This document shows, one piece after another, positions 25,881-37,559 of a stretch of DNA of 64,000 bases. Source of the DNA: Prinia subflava (Eukaryota; Chordata; Aves; Passeriformes; Cisticolidae). Both the position numbers and the translations under genes were made by a program. The notes beneath the pieces were generated by a model, which was not told where the DNA came from, ran no database searches, and saw only the letters and a list, made by a program, of their open reading frames with translations. Location: assembly GCF_021018805.1 (NCBI RefSeq), contig NC_086249.1, positions 76,906,472 through 76,970,471 of the forward strand. Reading direction: 5' to 3'. How positions within the stretch are numbered: position 1 is the first letter of the stretch; each line of letters starts with the position of its first letter.

Positions 25881-28657
25881 AGGTTAATTCTTGAATCTGA
25901 ATTTGGATTAAGAGAGAATTCTTCTCTGCCTTTCGCACAGAGAAAAGGCAAGTGATTAACTAAGCCAATTCAGCTGCCTATGGTAGAAATTTCCCACGAA
26001 TGAAACAATCATCCAGTTAAGGTGATTCTGACTGATAACTGAGTTCATCGGTCATGAGAGGATGCAATCGCTTTTGCAGAGATTTCTATATGGATCACAG
26101 GAGTTTCAAAAGATCAACTGGTAAAATTGCTCAAACAAAATATGACTTTGTGGATAAATAGATACTAAAACTGATGCTGATTCTCCACACTCCTTTCTTC
26201 TCTGAAATGGAAGGAAGGTTCCTCTGGATGCCGACAACAATTCTTGGACTACAGTGAGTTGCATGCATTTAAAACATTTCTCCTCAAATTGATGGGAGAT
26301 AGGGCAGGAAAGGAATTAGACCAAGCTGGTCAAGTTGGATATTCATCACTCACTTCTAGCAGGATCAGCCCGGGGTGTAGAGCAGAGGAATTGCTAGTGG
26401 GAAAACAGTGCTAATGTTTTTGCTAATTATGTTGGAGGAACAGAGTTAAAGTAGTTGTACCATTCAGGGGCCCAAACATTAAAGGTAAACTGTGTAGTTA
26501 GAAGCAATGGAAGAGTAGTGTGAATCCACTCTATCCCTCTTCTTGCAAGTTACAGGGAAGTAGGTAGGGAGAAAATGGAGCCATGAGCATTTTCAGAAAT
26601 AGTCCACTGTGTTTCTAGGGTGAAATCTGCACATACGCAGTTATTTCAGAGTGAAGAGGTAACCACCAGCTTTAAAACAGTGTCAAAATTATTTGCAGGT
26701 ACTTTTTAATTAAGTACATTGATTCATCATGAAGTTAAACATTTTGGCCTTTGCAATTTCATTTCTTTCATTTGCAATTTTCTCTGTTAAAATTTCAGAG
26801 AATTGTGAAATTAGTCATATTATAAATTAATTATTTGCACATTTTTCTTTAAAAAGTAGGCTTTAGAGCATGTCTCATATCTATTTTTAATTCTTCTACA
26901 GCTTAAAAAGAATAAGAGAATGAACCTCTTTTATGTTTCTTTCACTCCTCCCCACCTCTGGTGCACATGCCTTTGGAAATAACTGCCCTGACACCACACC
27001 TCAAATTATATCTTCCAAGAGAGATGTTAGACAAAATCCCATTGACTTACTGGTTGTTGTTGTGTGGGAGCGTACCAAGGAACAGCATTTAAAAAAGCTT
27101 TTAGCACGCCAGCTTTTATCCAGAACAGCTTAATTAAAACCAGATATTATAACAGTACCATTTGCCCCAAAATGAACAGTAGGCATGCAAACTGCCAGTG
27201 CATTAAGTTTGGTAAATGAAAGGAATTATAATACACTGCTAACAAAGGTATGAGGGTCGAGGACAATAAAGAGCCATTTGCTGCATGCTGAGGTCTGTGG
27301 AAGCCCCCAGTTCTCCCTTGCCTGGTGCTGGCAGCCCCTTCATGTGCCACGGCTCCACGTGAGCCTGCAAAAGCATCTGAGGGGGGTACACGTGCCAGAG
27401 CCACCCCTGTGCCTGGGGAGCACATGCAGCCCTAGCAGACAGCTCTCCAAGTCAAAGAAGATTGGGAGCAGTAGTAATGAAGGGAATAAATGCTGGCACT
27501 CAGAAAAAAAAACTTATTTTGTTGTGTGGAAGATATTTGTGAGTGATACTGTCTGTTATTACCAACTGAATTTTTCTGAAATAGATTTGCCTTCTCCAGG
27601 TGAGAATGAAGTGAGGTGATGAAGTCAGCTCAGTCCTGTAAAGCTCCAAATCTTGCACAGCCTGACCCAAGCTGAAGCAAAACTGTCCCTAGACTTGAAA
27701 ATGTTAATATACGAGGAGTTTGCAACAACACTATGCTGAAGTATGAGCTGCAGATCGTGTTGAAGAGAAGAAGAAATGAGTTTGAAAGGGAATTTTATAA
27801 GTTTCCCAGAACACCCTAGGTAGTCCCTGTATTTTGTTGTTGTTGCTTTTTTAACCCTCGCTGTCATAGGACATATCTTTAATACACCACCACTCAAATT
27901 GCTTCTCTGATTTTGAATCCCAAGTGAATGGAAGCACATGGCTCCCTGCATGAAAACAAATTGTGATGAAGGTGCAAACGAAAGATTACCACTAATGCAC
28001 ATGCTTTAGACTTCAACCCTAAATTCAGCTAATAAAAGATCTGTTCTATTTCTCCAAAACTTAACGGATGAAACCTCAATCAAAAGATATCCGAGGAAGC
28101 AGGATAGGATCAAGAACAGGGCTAATTTTGCAGAATTAAGGAGCAACATGAAGATTTTTAACGAGGAAGCAGACACCTTTGCAATAACTGCACTATGATA
28201 TGTTGCCTAGCAACAAGATATAAAAATGATGTATAACGCCAGTAACTTCTTTCACATATGAAAACAGCACCCTACCAAGACAGCTTCATAATGTACTCTT
28301 ACAAACTAAAAATCCATAGAGACCATTAAAGCCTCCATCTTCTGTAATATACTCTGTTAAACAATCATGTGTTTTTGTTAATGCAGTAAAACACTGAATT
28401 TATTTAATGATTACCCAATGATACATCAGCAGCAGCAAGCAGGAACATTTCTATTTTAAGCCTGCAGGATCCATCCCAAGATATCATACTTTGACGGAGA
28501 ACAAATGCAATGAGCCATACCCATGCAATGCCTGGGAGAGAGATGCGTTTATAGGGGGAGAATTAAAATCACCTTCTGTCTGATAAAAAAATAGCATTAT
28601 TGGAATGCATGGGAATGCACTTATTGCTTTTTTTTTTTCCTTCTGTGGCTTGCTGCT
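25881..28657. other. no supportable gene or repeat
   Basis: AT-rich non-coding DNA, with 26690-26840 especially AT-rich. Frames at 27278-27619 (plus) and 27625-28002 (minus) show no domain. Confidence 0.45.
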
Positions 28658-29240
28658 TTACACAATATTGCTCACAGAGTACCTCCTGCTTGCTGGCTCT
28701 GGAATGGGAGAGGAGAGGAGGGTGTCAGGGTGTGCCAAAGAGTGGGTCGTGACTGCATAATGTCTGCTAAAAGTAGCACAGTGAAGATGGTTGCACAGGG
28801 TAGGGTGAAAGAGGGGCCTGTTGGAGGGTGAGGTGCTGGGTGCTGGTGGGGCAATCTGCAGCCTGGGTGGAGGGGGAGCAGCTGGCTCTGGCAGCCCCAG
28901 CCCCAAGCAGAAGCAGAGGCAGCCCTCGCCAGCCCAATTACAAAAGATGGTCCACAGCCAAAATGCAAGCCCTGCAGCCAGAGGGCCGTGCCAAGACAGC
29001 AGGTCCTCATCTTTAGGAGGGCTTGTGGGGGAACAGAGAGAGTGAGGAAGTGCCTCATGCCTTGGGGGGACTCACTTTCCTTCTGCAGCATCACACTCAG
29101 CAAAGTGATGAGCAAAACACAGCAAGTAAAACCAGAGCACAATAACCTAAAGTTCAGGACTGGTAAGGTAGGGCTCATTGAGGACTCATCTCAGACATGT
29201 CTGGTAGCAGCCAGTGTCAGGCTTATGGGTAGTTTGGCTC
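28658..29240. other. GC-rich, CpG-poor patch
   Basis: G+C rises, with many CTGCAG, CAGCC and GGTGCTGG words but few CpG. Long frames open on both strands (minus 28672-29178, 168 codons; plus 28821-29045 and 28988-29290), as expected from composition. The minus-strand product is low-complexity in Leu, Pro and His and matches no family I know, so no gene is called. Confidence 0.3.
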
Positions 29241-29393
29241 TGTTCTCATCATACAGACAGGAAAACCGAGACTTTTCTTACCTGCTGTGAGAGGGGACTC
29301 AGCTCAGGTTATTACCTTCCATTGTTCCTGCATATTCACGGGGACAGGCTACCTGTGAAACTGCCCTGCCACTCAGTGGCAGCACAGTTCCTG

Positions 29394-29397
<4 letters not shown>

Positions 29398-29444
<47 letters not shown>
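29398..29444. repeat. T-run of 47
   Basis: Forty-seven uninterrupted T. It yields artefactual poly-Phe and poly-Lys frames on the two strands. It could be the poly(A) tail of a minus-strand retroposed transcript, but no target-site duplication or cDNA-like body is evident. Length is probably variable between individuals and error-prone in assembly. Confidence 0.95.
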
Positions 29445-29445
<1 letters not shown>

Positions 29446-30715
29446 AAAGTTATGGGCTGAATATTTCCACATGCTGGAATATTTCCAGATCTGCAGATTA
29501 ATTGAGACACATGTTATATATGTCTGGAAATGAAGCAGATGAACACGGCACTTAATCCTTTGCTGATCTAATGCCTTGAATTTTAATCTTTGCTCTGCCA
29601 CTTGCTTTTTTACCTTGAGCAAGCCACAACAGCTCTCTGTACCTCAGCCCACCCATCTGTTCAAGCATATCTGGTGATGTGACCCTCTCCAGCTGACCCA
29701 TATTTTATGGGATCGCTGCAAGTCTGCAATAGCATGTGACTAGATACTAGGACACCTTCAGATGAAAACATTAACCATGTTATTGCACAAGGTAAGCACA
29801 ATGTATTCTTGCACTGAATTTCTGAAAGCATTAAATATTCATAATGGGTTGTATATTTGATGAACTCAGCAATGCCAACAAGAAGCAAAATCCAGATCAT
29901 TGGGATTTCAGTGCTGGGAGTGTGGTGAATTATAGGATTCCAGGATTTGTTAGGTACAGACTACAGGGACCAAATAATTGAGAGCCTGGGTCCTGGGTAA
30001 GCAGGGAGAGGATAGCATAGGCAGAGGGGAGCACAAGCAGGCACAATACTGACCTACTGCCAGGATAATTTCTGCTGCAAGCCTTTGAAGGTGAGGTGTG
30101 CAGAAAACTTAAAAAGTCCTATTCTTTATGTAGGACTGAGGACCTGCGAAAGTCCAGTGTCAGGGGACAAATAAGATCAAAGATAAGCTTGTGTGGTTTC
30201 CTTCAATCTAAATGAAGGCCAACTTTTGAGCTCCAAAGGAGAATTTCAGTGTAAAAGGTCTTATTCTAAGCAGTTTTGTGGATTAAAGGTAACAGGAAAG
30301 ATGGAGACGTTGGCAAGATATAGAAAAATATATAAATATGTAAATGCATAAAGGGAAGTCAAGTGTGACTCCCTTTCCTAATTGCCTAACATGATTCCCA
30401 CTAGGTGCATAAATTACAGCTCCTATTAACAGCACTATGAATAATAATCAGTTTACTTTCTGGCTTGTATCTAAATATACTTTCTATATGATTTCATCTT
30501 TTATTCAGCTGTTTAAAAGCAGAACATCTAATTACAGTTCATATTAGTCTACATTAATTTTTTTTTTCCACAGAGCATGTGTGATGACTGATTTTCTAAA
30601 AACAGACAGAATTTTTTAGCATATGGAAAAATCATGTTATTATTAATACATTCCCACATGACTCTACATTTCAATTCCCTTAATTATTTAGTCATTGCTG
30701 ATTATGTCTTTTCAC
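29445..30715. other. no supportable gene or repeat
   Basis: AT-rich DNA. The last about 180 bp before 30716 lie upstream of the duplicated element and may contain its weakly matching edge. Confidence 0.4.
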
Positions 30716-30867
30716 AATTCATTATCCCATTTCCTGCAACGTGGGCATTTTATTCATTAAGTGTCAAAACGAAGGCCCTGACCTCCAGGAAGATAATCAG
30801 GAAATAAGTGGCAGACATAAAAGGTCTGGGTTTCCCTTAAGTGCTCACTTATTTCGGTAACTGTGCC
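30716..30867 (+). repeat. duplicated AT-rich element, copy A
   Basis: Collinear with 34281-34422. Exact shared blocks in order include AATTCATTATCC, GCATTTTATTCATTA, CCTCCAG, AGATAATC, CAGACA and AAAAGGTCTG, then a GGTAA-TGTG end. Overall similarity is around two thirds by eye, with small gaps. Both copies are in the same orientation, 3.56 kb apart. Copy A runs almost directly into the CpG island at 30878. It may be an unnamed old dispersed repeat or a local duplication of a regulatory element. Confidence 0.8.
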
Positions 30868-30877
30868 ATGTTTTCAG

Positions 30878-31175
30878 CGAGCGGTGACAGAAGCGCGGCG
30901 TTGTTGGTAATTGCGGCAGGCGCGGGGCTGCCAGACTGCGGGAGCTCTTTTCCCCACACGTGCTGCTCACGGCAGCTGACGGGTTCTGCTGCACGGTGTT
31001 GTGCCCTGTGCCGCAGCTCAGCACCGCTGCCCTCCAAATACCTGGGGGTGGAGAGAGAGGACAGCAGAGGGGGTGGTTGGCGCTCCGCTACTCGCGCCAC
31101 CCGCAACGCTGGGGCTTGGCAAGTTCTCGCCAGTCTCAAGGGGCTCCTGCTTCTCAGGAGACCTTCACACCGTGC
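30878..31175. promoter_or_regulatory. CpG island
   Basis: I count roughly 23 CpG in about 300 bp (clusters such as AGCGCGGCG, AGGCGCGGGG, ACTCGCGCCACCCGC), against near absence of CpG for kilobases around. This marks a region kept unmethylated, usually a promoter or a developmental regulatory element. No TATA box, initiator or first-exon/donor pair stands out. The open frames through it (plus 30841-31215, minus 30849-31271) are attributable to base composition and overlap in several phases. Direction of any transcription is unknown. Confidence 0.55.
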
Positions 31176-31910
31176 TGAGTTTTGGGAGGAAACACTGCCC
31201 ACTCCCTCCTGTTGAATCTGGACCTCTGGCAATGGTCGAACAGCCCAAGCCAGCCCAACAGGCGAGACCAAGGGTCACGTTTCCATCCTAGGGGTTAGAC
31301 TATGGGTGTTTCAGGCCAGGCCTTGTGCTTCAGGCTTCCACGGGATTGAAAACAGGTCCACACTGCAACCAGATGCAGAAGCAGGTCTCTGGTCTCCTGC
31401 ACAAGCCTAACCTCAGCCACTGATGTGTGTATTAGTGTCTTAAAAACAGAATGGTGGTGGCAAGCACCTGTCTGTGTAGGTACTGTGCCTCAGCTTCCTG
31501 ACCCCTTGCTCAGCCAACACATCCAAAGATGAAGGAGTTCAGCAGGTGCGTCCCTTCTAGACTTTTGAAACCAACAATGTGACACGTGAGGAACACGGAT
31601 GATGACATCAGCACTCATTTTTTTCTCTTTGCTATAGATTTTCCTCAAAGCCTGTCGTATCAAAAATAGCATCACAACACAGACAAACAACAATTATTCA
31701 GTACACACACACAGAGTATCAATTACAATAAGAATATGAGAATGATTTAATTAGCTGCTGATAATTCCTGGTAATTTTGCAAAGTTGTGACTAAATATTT
31801 GCGGTATTTATAATATATAATGCATACATATGGGTATCCCCATATGCGTGCATGCATATGTATAAAAGGCATATACCATGTTTTATTGATGGGGTTTCTA
31901 TGAGTAAAAA
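31176..31910. other. no supportable gene; small inverted repeat
   Basis: CATATGGG (31827-31834) and CCCATATG (31839-31846) form a hairpin-capable inverted repeat with a 4-base loop, inside alternating purine-pyrimidine sequence. Otherwise nothing is supported. Confidence 0.4.
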
Positions 31911-31938
31911 TTAATTTGAAAAGCTTAATTTGAAAAGC
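31911..31938. repeat. perfect 14-bp tandem duplication
   Basis: TTAATTTGAAAAGC twice in direct contact without mismatch, followed by TT, which begins a third unit. A young local duplication. Confidence 0.95.
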
Positions 31939-32029
31939 TTTAATCAACATCACATTAATAGACAGCAGTTTCTTAAATAGCCTCATAGCTAGACAAATAC
32001 TTTGCCTAATGCCATTTCATTTTCTGCCA

Positions 32030-32300
32030 GCTGCATGTGATTTGCTTTTGATCTGGCATACGCTTCGTTATACATTATTAACGAGCCAAACAGCAAGCCC
32101 CTGGAGTTAGCATCCTGCCCCTGCTTATTTTTTAACAAATTTCCTCTTTTATTTCGTCCCACAGTGATTAATAGTTTCAGCTAACGGCAGCTCTGTTTAT
32201 GATCTGAGTCAGTGACTTCAGACCATCTTAATCTCCTGTTAGGCAGGTTTTAATTTGCTTACAAGTTTTTATTTATAGCACAGCACGCTATCCATTTCAT
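32030..32300. promoter_or_regulatory. candidate conserved non-coding element
   Basis: The stretch mixes CAGCTG (E-box type), TTATTAACG, TGATTAAT (32165-32172, PBX/HOX-like), GGCATACG and TTTATGATC motifs. It keeps several CpG in an otherwise CpG-poor neighbourhood, a combination common in developmental enhancers. No open frame or repeat signature. Conservation is untested. Confidence 0.25.
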
Positions 32301-34280
32301 ACAACAACAAAACCAAAACCTGCAAATAGCACTCCATTTCTTCTTTTAATGTTTCTGATGAACTTTTACGGGAGAGAAAAGTCCAAGCAAGACATGAAAC
32401 AGAAAATAAAAAGGCAACATGAAAAATATTTTTCAAAACTGGCTTGTTTTTTATCCTGTCATCTGGAGAGAACCTGTTGCTTCCAATGTCTCTCTGCAGC
32501 CAGATAATTTCTGGTCTGGGTTATTTTGTACCCCACGGCTGTCTGCAACAGTGCTTTTAGATGACTTGCTTATTAAAGCAGAGTCCTGTGGGGCTTCCAA
32601 AGTCTTTACTTGCAGAATTCATATTTGTGGCATAGTTGGCAGAGAAGCAGCTTTGATTCTTCTGTTAATATTACAAATATTTCCAGCTAACTTTAAGATC
32701 TATGCTGAAATGGATGACCTCTTTTCTATGCTGTTATAGCAGTTCAAAAGACTCTTTTATTAAGCCAAGTGCTGGATGATTATTGGTTTTTATTGTGCTG
32801 TAGTTTTGTCTCGTATCAGAAGGAAATGATTTGAGGTGAGAGATAAAACACCAAATGGATTTAGTTATCAAAAACGTTATGATATCTTAGCTTCTTGCAG
32901 GAGTAGTCTGAATAGATCTTTTTGGGAGGATTTGTATGTTTTTCTAAGAAAAAATTGTATACCCATTACAATGCTCTCCACCACATGGGCGGTGCCAACA
33001 ACTACAGTCTGCTTAAACAAATACTGGGTGAGGCAGAGACAAGGCACCCACAGAGCCCAGACAGAATGACACAGAACTGAGGTCACTGGGTTAAGATCTA
33101 CCATGCCACTTTCCCAGAGCACTCCCATTCCATAGAGTCACCCTACAGAATCCTGTGTTTCTAATGCCCACAGATTTTTCTCTTTTGATTCCCTTTTGCA
33201 GCTTAATAAAATAAACACTGGACTTTTCGACATAAAAGAGGAATAATGGGCAATATCTAAATTTTTGTATAGGGGAGAGCAAAGCAGCGTTGGTCACAGG
33301 AATAGTTTAGGAGATTTGTGTTTGATTACACAGGGAGGGAGACAATTCTGCACTGCTCTGGGGAGGGAGGAGAGTGAGATCCTTCTGGTCCTCTGGGTGC
33401 AGAGGAAATAGGTGCCAGGATCCACTTGCTTCCTCCCACTTTTTCTTTTCTTTGGTACTGTGTTTGCTTTCATCTTTCTTCTGTGTATTTTTAGGTCACT
33501 AATTTTTCACCCTCACTCATCGATTCCTATTCCTAAAGTCAAAACTGAGCATCCCTTTATGGCTCCTGAGCTTGTCTTTCTCACTTTGACAGACAGTTTT
33601 TCACGTTCTTGATTTGTTCCCAAAGGCAGATCATCACTGTGGACTGACTCTATATTTATGTCCTCCAACTACCTTTTAAACATTGTCATCCAAATGCTTG
33701 GTGGGTCAATCATAACCTCATGGCACTATTACTTTTTTCTTGCTCTTTTCCTTGTTGAAAATTTTCCTATTCACCACATCTCAACAACAAACTTTAATCC
33801 ATTCTATCTTTAGGAAAAAAAATTAGCTAAGAGACCAGGATCCCTGTGTAGTCAGTGAGGAGAAAGGATTCCTCAGAGGATAATTTGTCCCATCCTCTCT
33901 CCTGTGACTGTAGGAAGAACAATTTCCTAACTTAGATTAGATGCCTATCTTCAGATAACAAGGTGAGATAAATTTCATCTCAACTCATCACGTAATATTC
34001 ACATAGCAAAAGAAAATCTTATTTTATATGCTTTCATTTACTTTAGACTTTGGTAAACCTGTGTAATTCTACACATCATGCTCAGAACAATGAACTTGTT
34101 ACTAACCTCACTTTTACAAATTTAATAGTAAACTATCAAATTGTGCAGAACCAGAGAAATATGTAATAAATGTTACAAGAACAGCTCTAGGCATTGCATA
34201 TTAATAGTTGTGGTAGGATTGACTTGCAGAGCCTTAGTTTTATGATCAGCAACAAGATAATTAGTAAAATTATCCTGCAA
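32301..34280. other. no supportable gene or repeat
   Basis: AT-rich DNA. The plus frame at 32419-32739 (106 codons) has no recognisable domain and no splice-like boundaries. Confidence 0.45.
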
Positions 34281-34422
34281 ATTCATTATCCTCATTCCTT
34301 CCACTCGTGCATTTTATTCATTACATATCAACATGAGGAGCCTTGCCTCCAGACAGATAATCAAAATGTGTCAGACACAAAAGGTCTGAACTTTATTTAA
34401 ATACGCTTTGGTAAATGTGACC
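34281..34422 (+). repeat. duplicated AT-rich element, copy B
   Basis: Second copy of the element at 30716-30867 in the same orientation. It is slightly shorter because of gaps near its middle and its end. The upstream edge may extend a little (shared TTAGT about 20 bp before). Unlike copy A it is followed by AT-rich DNA, and the nearest CpG-enriched patch starts about 540 bp further on. Confidence 0.8.
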
Positions 34423-35985
34423 TTAAGTAGTCTCCACGATACCAAGGAAGTTACAGTCATTATTACAAAAAGAAGAAGGCTTGCAATTTGACAGAGAAAT
34501 GCAGTTGCGCATTTTGTAGGCTATCTTACACCTTAATTCTGTTTTGGGATAAATGACATAAACATTGGAGAGTACAGGAACAGAATAATTTCCTTCTGGC
34601 TTAGTCTGAATTCACCTGCAGAGCTGTACTTTGCTTTCCATGCTCCTTGTCCTCCCACTGCTTAAATTCATTACCCAGCTGAGCTACACTGGAATTCCCT
34701 TCAACCAGTACATCCAGGGGATTTGGGGCTGAAACCAGGGTGCAGGAAAGTTGTGTGGACTGATTTATGCAGGTCTGTTGCCCTGCTGGGCAGAACCCAG
34801 CTGGACATGTGAGATCAGAAGGACCTCTTAGCCACCACCGGGTCAGGTGCAGTCAGATGAACCAGCAGTGCTCTCCTACACTAAGCATCTAATTTTGCAG
34901 ATCTTTATAACATTTCACATCTTTGACTGGAGGCTCTTGCTCAAAGCTCAGAGCTGCTCAGAGCTACCACAAAGCGTTCAGCTGTCGGTGCTGGGTGTGT
35001 TCTGCTCGGGGTGCTGGCACCGGTGGTGTCTGACTGCGCTCGGGGCTGGGCGCCTGCTCCCTCTCACTTCTCTCGGGCCCAGCCAGCAGGAGGAGGCAGC
35101 AAGCATCACTCACAGCAGGAGCCTGACTCGTTCCACACAGCAGAACTGCAGAGCTTGGCTGGACTGACCCTGCACCCAATCCCATCTGGATGCACAAACA
35201 GCAACAGAGCTGTGGAGAGATGAGTGGAGGTCAGCTGGAGAGGAATGGCTGGGGTGGATGGGTGTATGATCAGCTATATTTTCCCTTTTACCTCTGTTGG
35301 CTTCTCCACTTGATGTTCTTTATCTTCATCTCAAAAAATGCTCCTTTTTCATTTACTTTAACACACTTTAAGTTGCAGGGTCCTTAAAGTGCTTTTATTT
35401 TGGGATATGAGCTTCATAAAAATGCATCTGCCAAGCCAACAATGTTTTAAAATCCTTGGTTTGTATTTTAAAGACACCTAAGTTTGTACTTGTAGGATTT
35501 GATTTGAAACATGGTCTTAAAAATTTAGTGAGAGTGGCATCTTTTGTGAAAAATTGAGGACACATTGCTATAGAACATATAATTATGGTTTCACCACAAG
35601 TAAGTACTTCTTTCTGGCCCTAAATCCTGAATGTTTCCTATGGTATACTCTGTGTACTAATACAATGGCTCTTGTCCAAAATACAGGCATGTGGAACAGC
35701 AGAACAAGACGCAATCATGGATCAACCCATTTCTGCATGTGTTGAGCTTACTAGTACTCACACTATTTAGCTGGCATGGCTTCTGAATTATCTTTTGCCA
35801 AGTGAAGCATGTGAGAAAACACCAAAACGAAACACCCCAGGTCTGTGTCTACCTCAGCTGAGAAATCCCTTCACTTGTTCATCCAAGCTGCGTGGTTTCT
35901 GCTGGCAAAGACGGACAGAGACGGGGGTAAAACACCAGACTCCTGTTGGTTTGTTTTAAATCTGAACTCACTGAAATTACCAAAG
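34423..35985. other. no supportable gene; weak CpG patch at 34980-35130
   Basis: About eight CpG occur in 34980-35130, too few for a firm island call. Overlapping frames on both strands (34847-35167 plus, 34964-35197 minus) follow from the GC content. The remainder is AT-rich and featureless. Confidence 0.4.
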
Positions 35986-36102
35986 CAAAACCAAAAACAA
36001 ACCAACCAAACCAAACCAAACCAAACCAAACAAAAAACCAAGAAAACCAAGAAAACTAAGAAAAACAAGAAAAACAAGAAAAACAAGACAGAAAAAAAAA
36101 AT
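35986..36102. repeat. A/C-rich array: CCAAA pentamers changing to a 9-bp unit
   Basis: Irregular A/C-rich sequence leads into five CCAAA pentamers (36006-36030). Six nonamers of the type AACCAAGAA, changing to AAACAAGAA, follow at 36036-36089, then an A-run. The Lys/Gln/Asn-rich plus frame at 35845-36108 and the Phe/Leu-rich minus frame at 35871-36140 are artefacts of this array. Confidence 0.95.
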
Positions 36103-37559
36103 CCATGAAAGCTTAGATGACAAGATATGGAAAGGTACATACACCACAGAAAAAATAACTGATAGAGAACATCCTCAACAGAAGGGAATGTTTGATGATT
36201 TGGGGAATCTGCCTATGTATAATTTATGAATTCCTTATGGCTGTTTTTTACTATATAATGCTTTATACTCCGTATGCTAAGAAGACAAGGAAAAGAAGTT
36301 AATGTCTGTGCCTGAGAAGGTCGATAGCTAAAGATTATCAGCACCTGAATAGATTTTACCCAAGGAAAATAAAAGGTTAAGGGCCATGTTTTTTTCCCTA
36401 CCTCTCTAGAGGGGTCTAGATAGGGAAAGTGGAAAATCCCAGAGAAGTGAAAAAAGATACCAGATACTAATCCTGGGTCTTATAAAAAAAAAAAAAATCA
36501 CAGAGCCTAAGTGAGTCCTGTGAGACTCCAAGGGCCCAGAGACAAAGGCAGCTTGTTTAGGAGAAGAGAGCCTGGAGGCAGCTCTCTGAGCAGAGAGACA
36601 CCAGGGAGGATGAAAGATGCTGCTGCCTCGGAGGGGAGAGAGAGGGAAAGCCAGCCTGAGCCTGGAAGACAGGGTGGAAATGTCACCGTTGGATGCAAGG
36701 GAGCTGAGGAGTGACAGCAAAAAATGATGGGAAAATTGAGATAAGGAAAAGTGCACAGATCTTCTATTGCTTTGTCTAGAGATACACACTGCCTCTCAAT
36801 CTAAAGGAGAAAAGCCCCAACCACGTACTTTTTTGGAAAGCCTGCAGAACCTGCAGTGGTCACAGAGCCTAGACAAAGTGATGCACACAGCAAATTTGGG
36901 TAGCCTCCTTAAGCTAAGACAAGCCTACATGCTGCTTGTCCCCGTGGGGAAGGCCCACGGATAGCAGGATAAACATTGTCCATGTGCTTGGAAAAAGTCT
37001 GAAGTGGCCGAAGTGAAAAACCAAGCTCATGTCTCGTTTCCCAGGAAAAATTTGCTTCAAGCATCATCCTTCTTCTGCTGTGAGGCTGCTGCAGCTTCGA
37101 GCTTTCTCATCTGAGGAACAGGAGAGAGAACCAGCTGCTGCAGCAGCAACTATATTTAGCAGTCAGTTCTGCTATTGATGCATATATACCTGGTACCTAT
37201 TGACTACAACGAGAGCTATTCTGACAAATCACAAGGAGAACAAGCCTTTTAGGATTCAGTTCATATTAACAAAATGTCTGGGGAAAATTACCCTCTTTTT
37301 GTCCATGGTGAATTATTCCAGCTTTTCATTAATACTCAAAAGTTTTTAAGGGTTGGCATTTTTAGCAAAAAATAATTTTCACTGACAGAAAAAAAGCCAC
37401 CTAGATAAATGAAGAAAATCTTTACTCAATTTAATAGGCATGATTTTCTCTTTTGGTGCTTGATTCAAAATCAGGATCTGAAGTCAACAAAGGTTGGATC
37501 AGGGTCTACAATTTTTTTAATTGGGCTCTTTTCATTTACACTGGAATACTCTGAAAATG
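36103..37559. other. no supportable gene; purine-rich patch
   Basis: An A-run of 14 lies at 36484-36497. A purine- and GC-richer patch follows at 36500-36720, with overlapping frames on both strands (127 codons minus at 36406-36789) but no recognisable product. Confidence 0.4.

Noticed and set aside
28672..29178. 168-codon minus-strand frame
   Set aside because: Leu/Pro/His-rich translation of GC-rich DNA with equally open frames on the other strand. No family resemblance.
35845..36140. Lys-rich (plus) and Phe/Leu-rich membrane-like (minus) frames
   Set aside because: Artefacts of the CCAAA/nonamer simple array.
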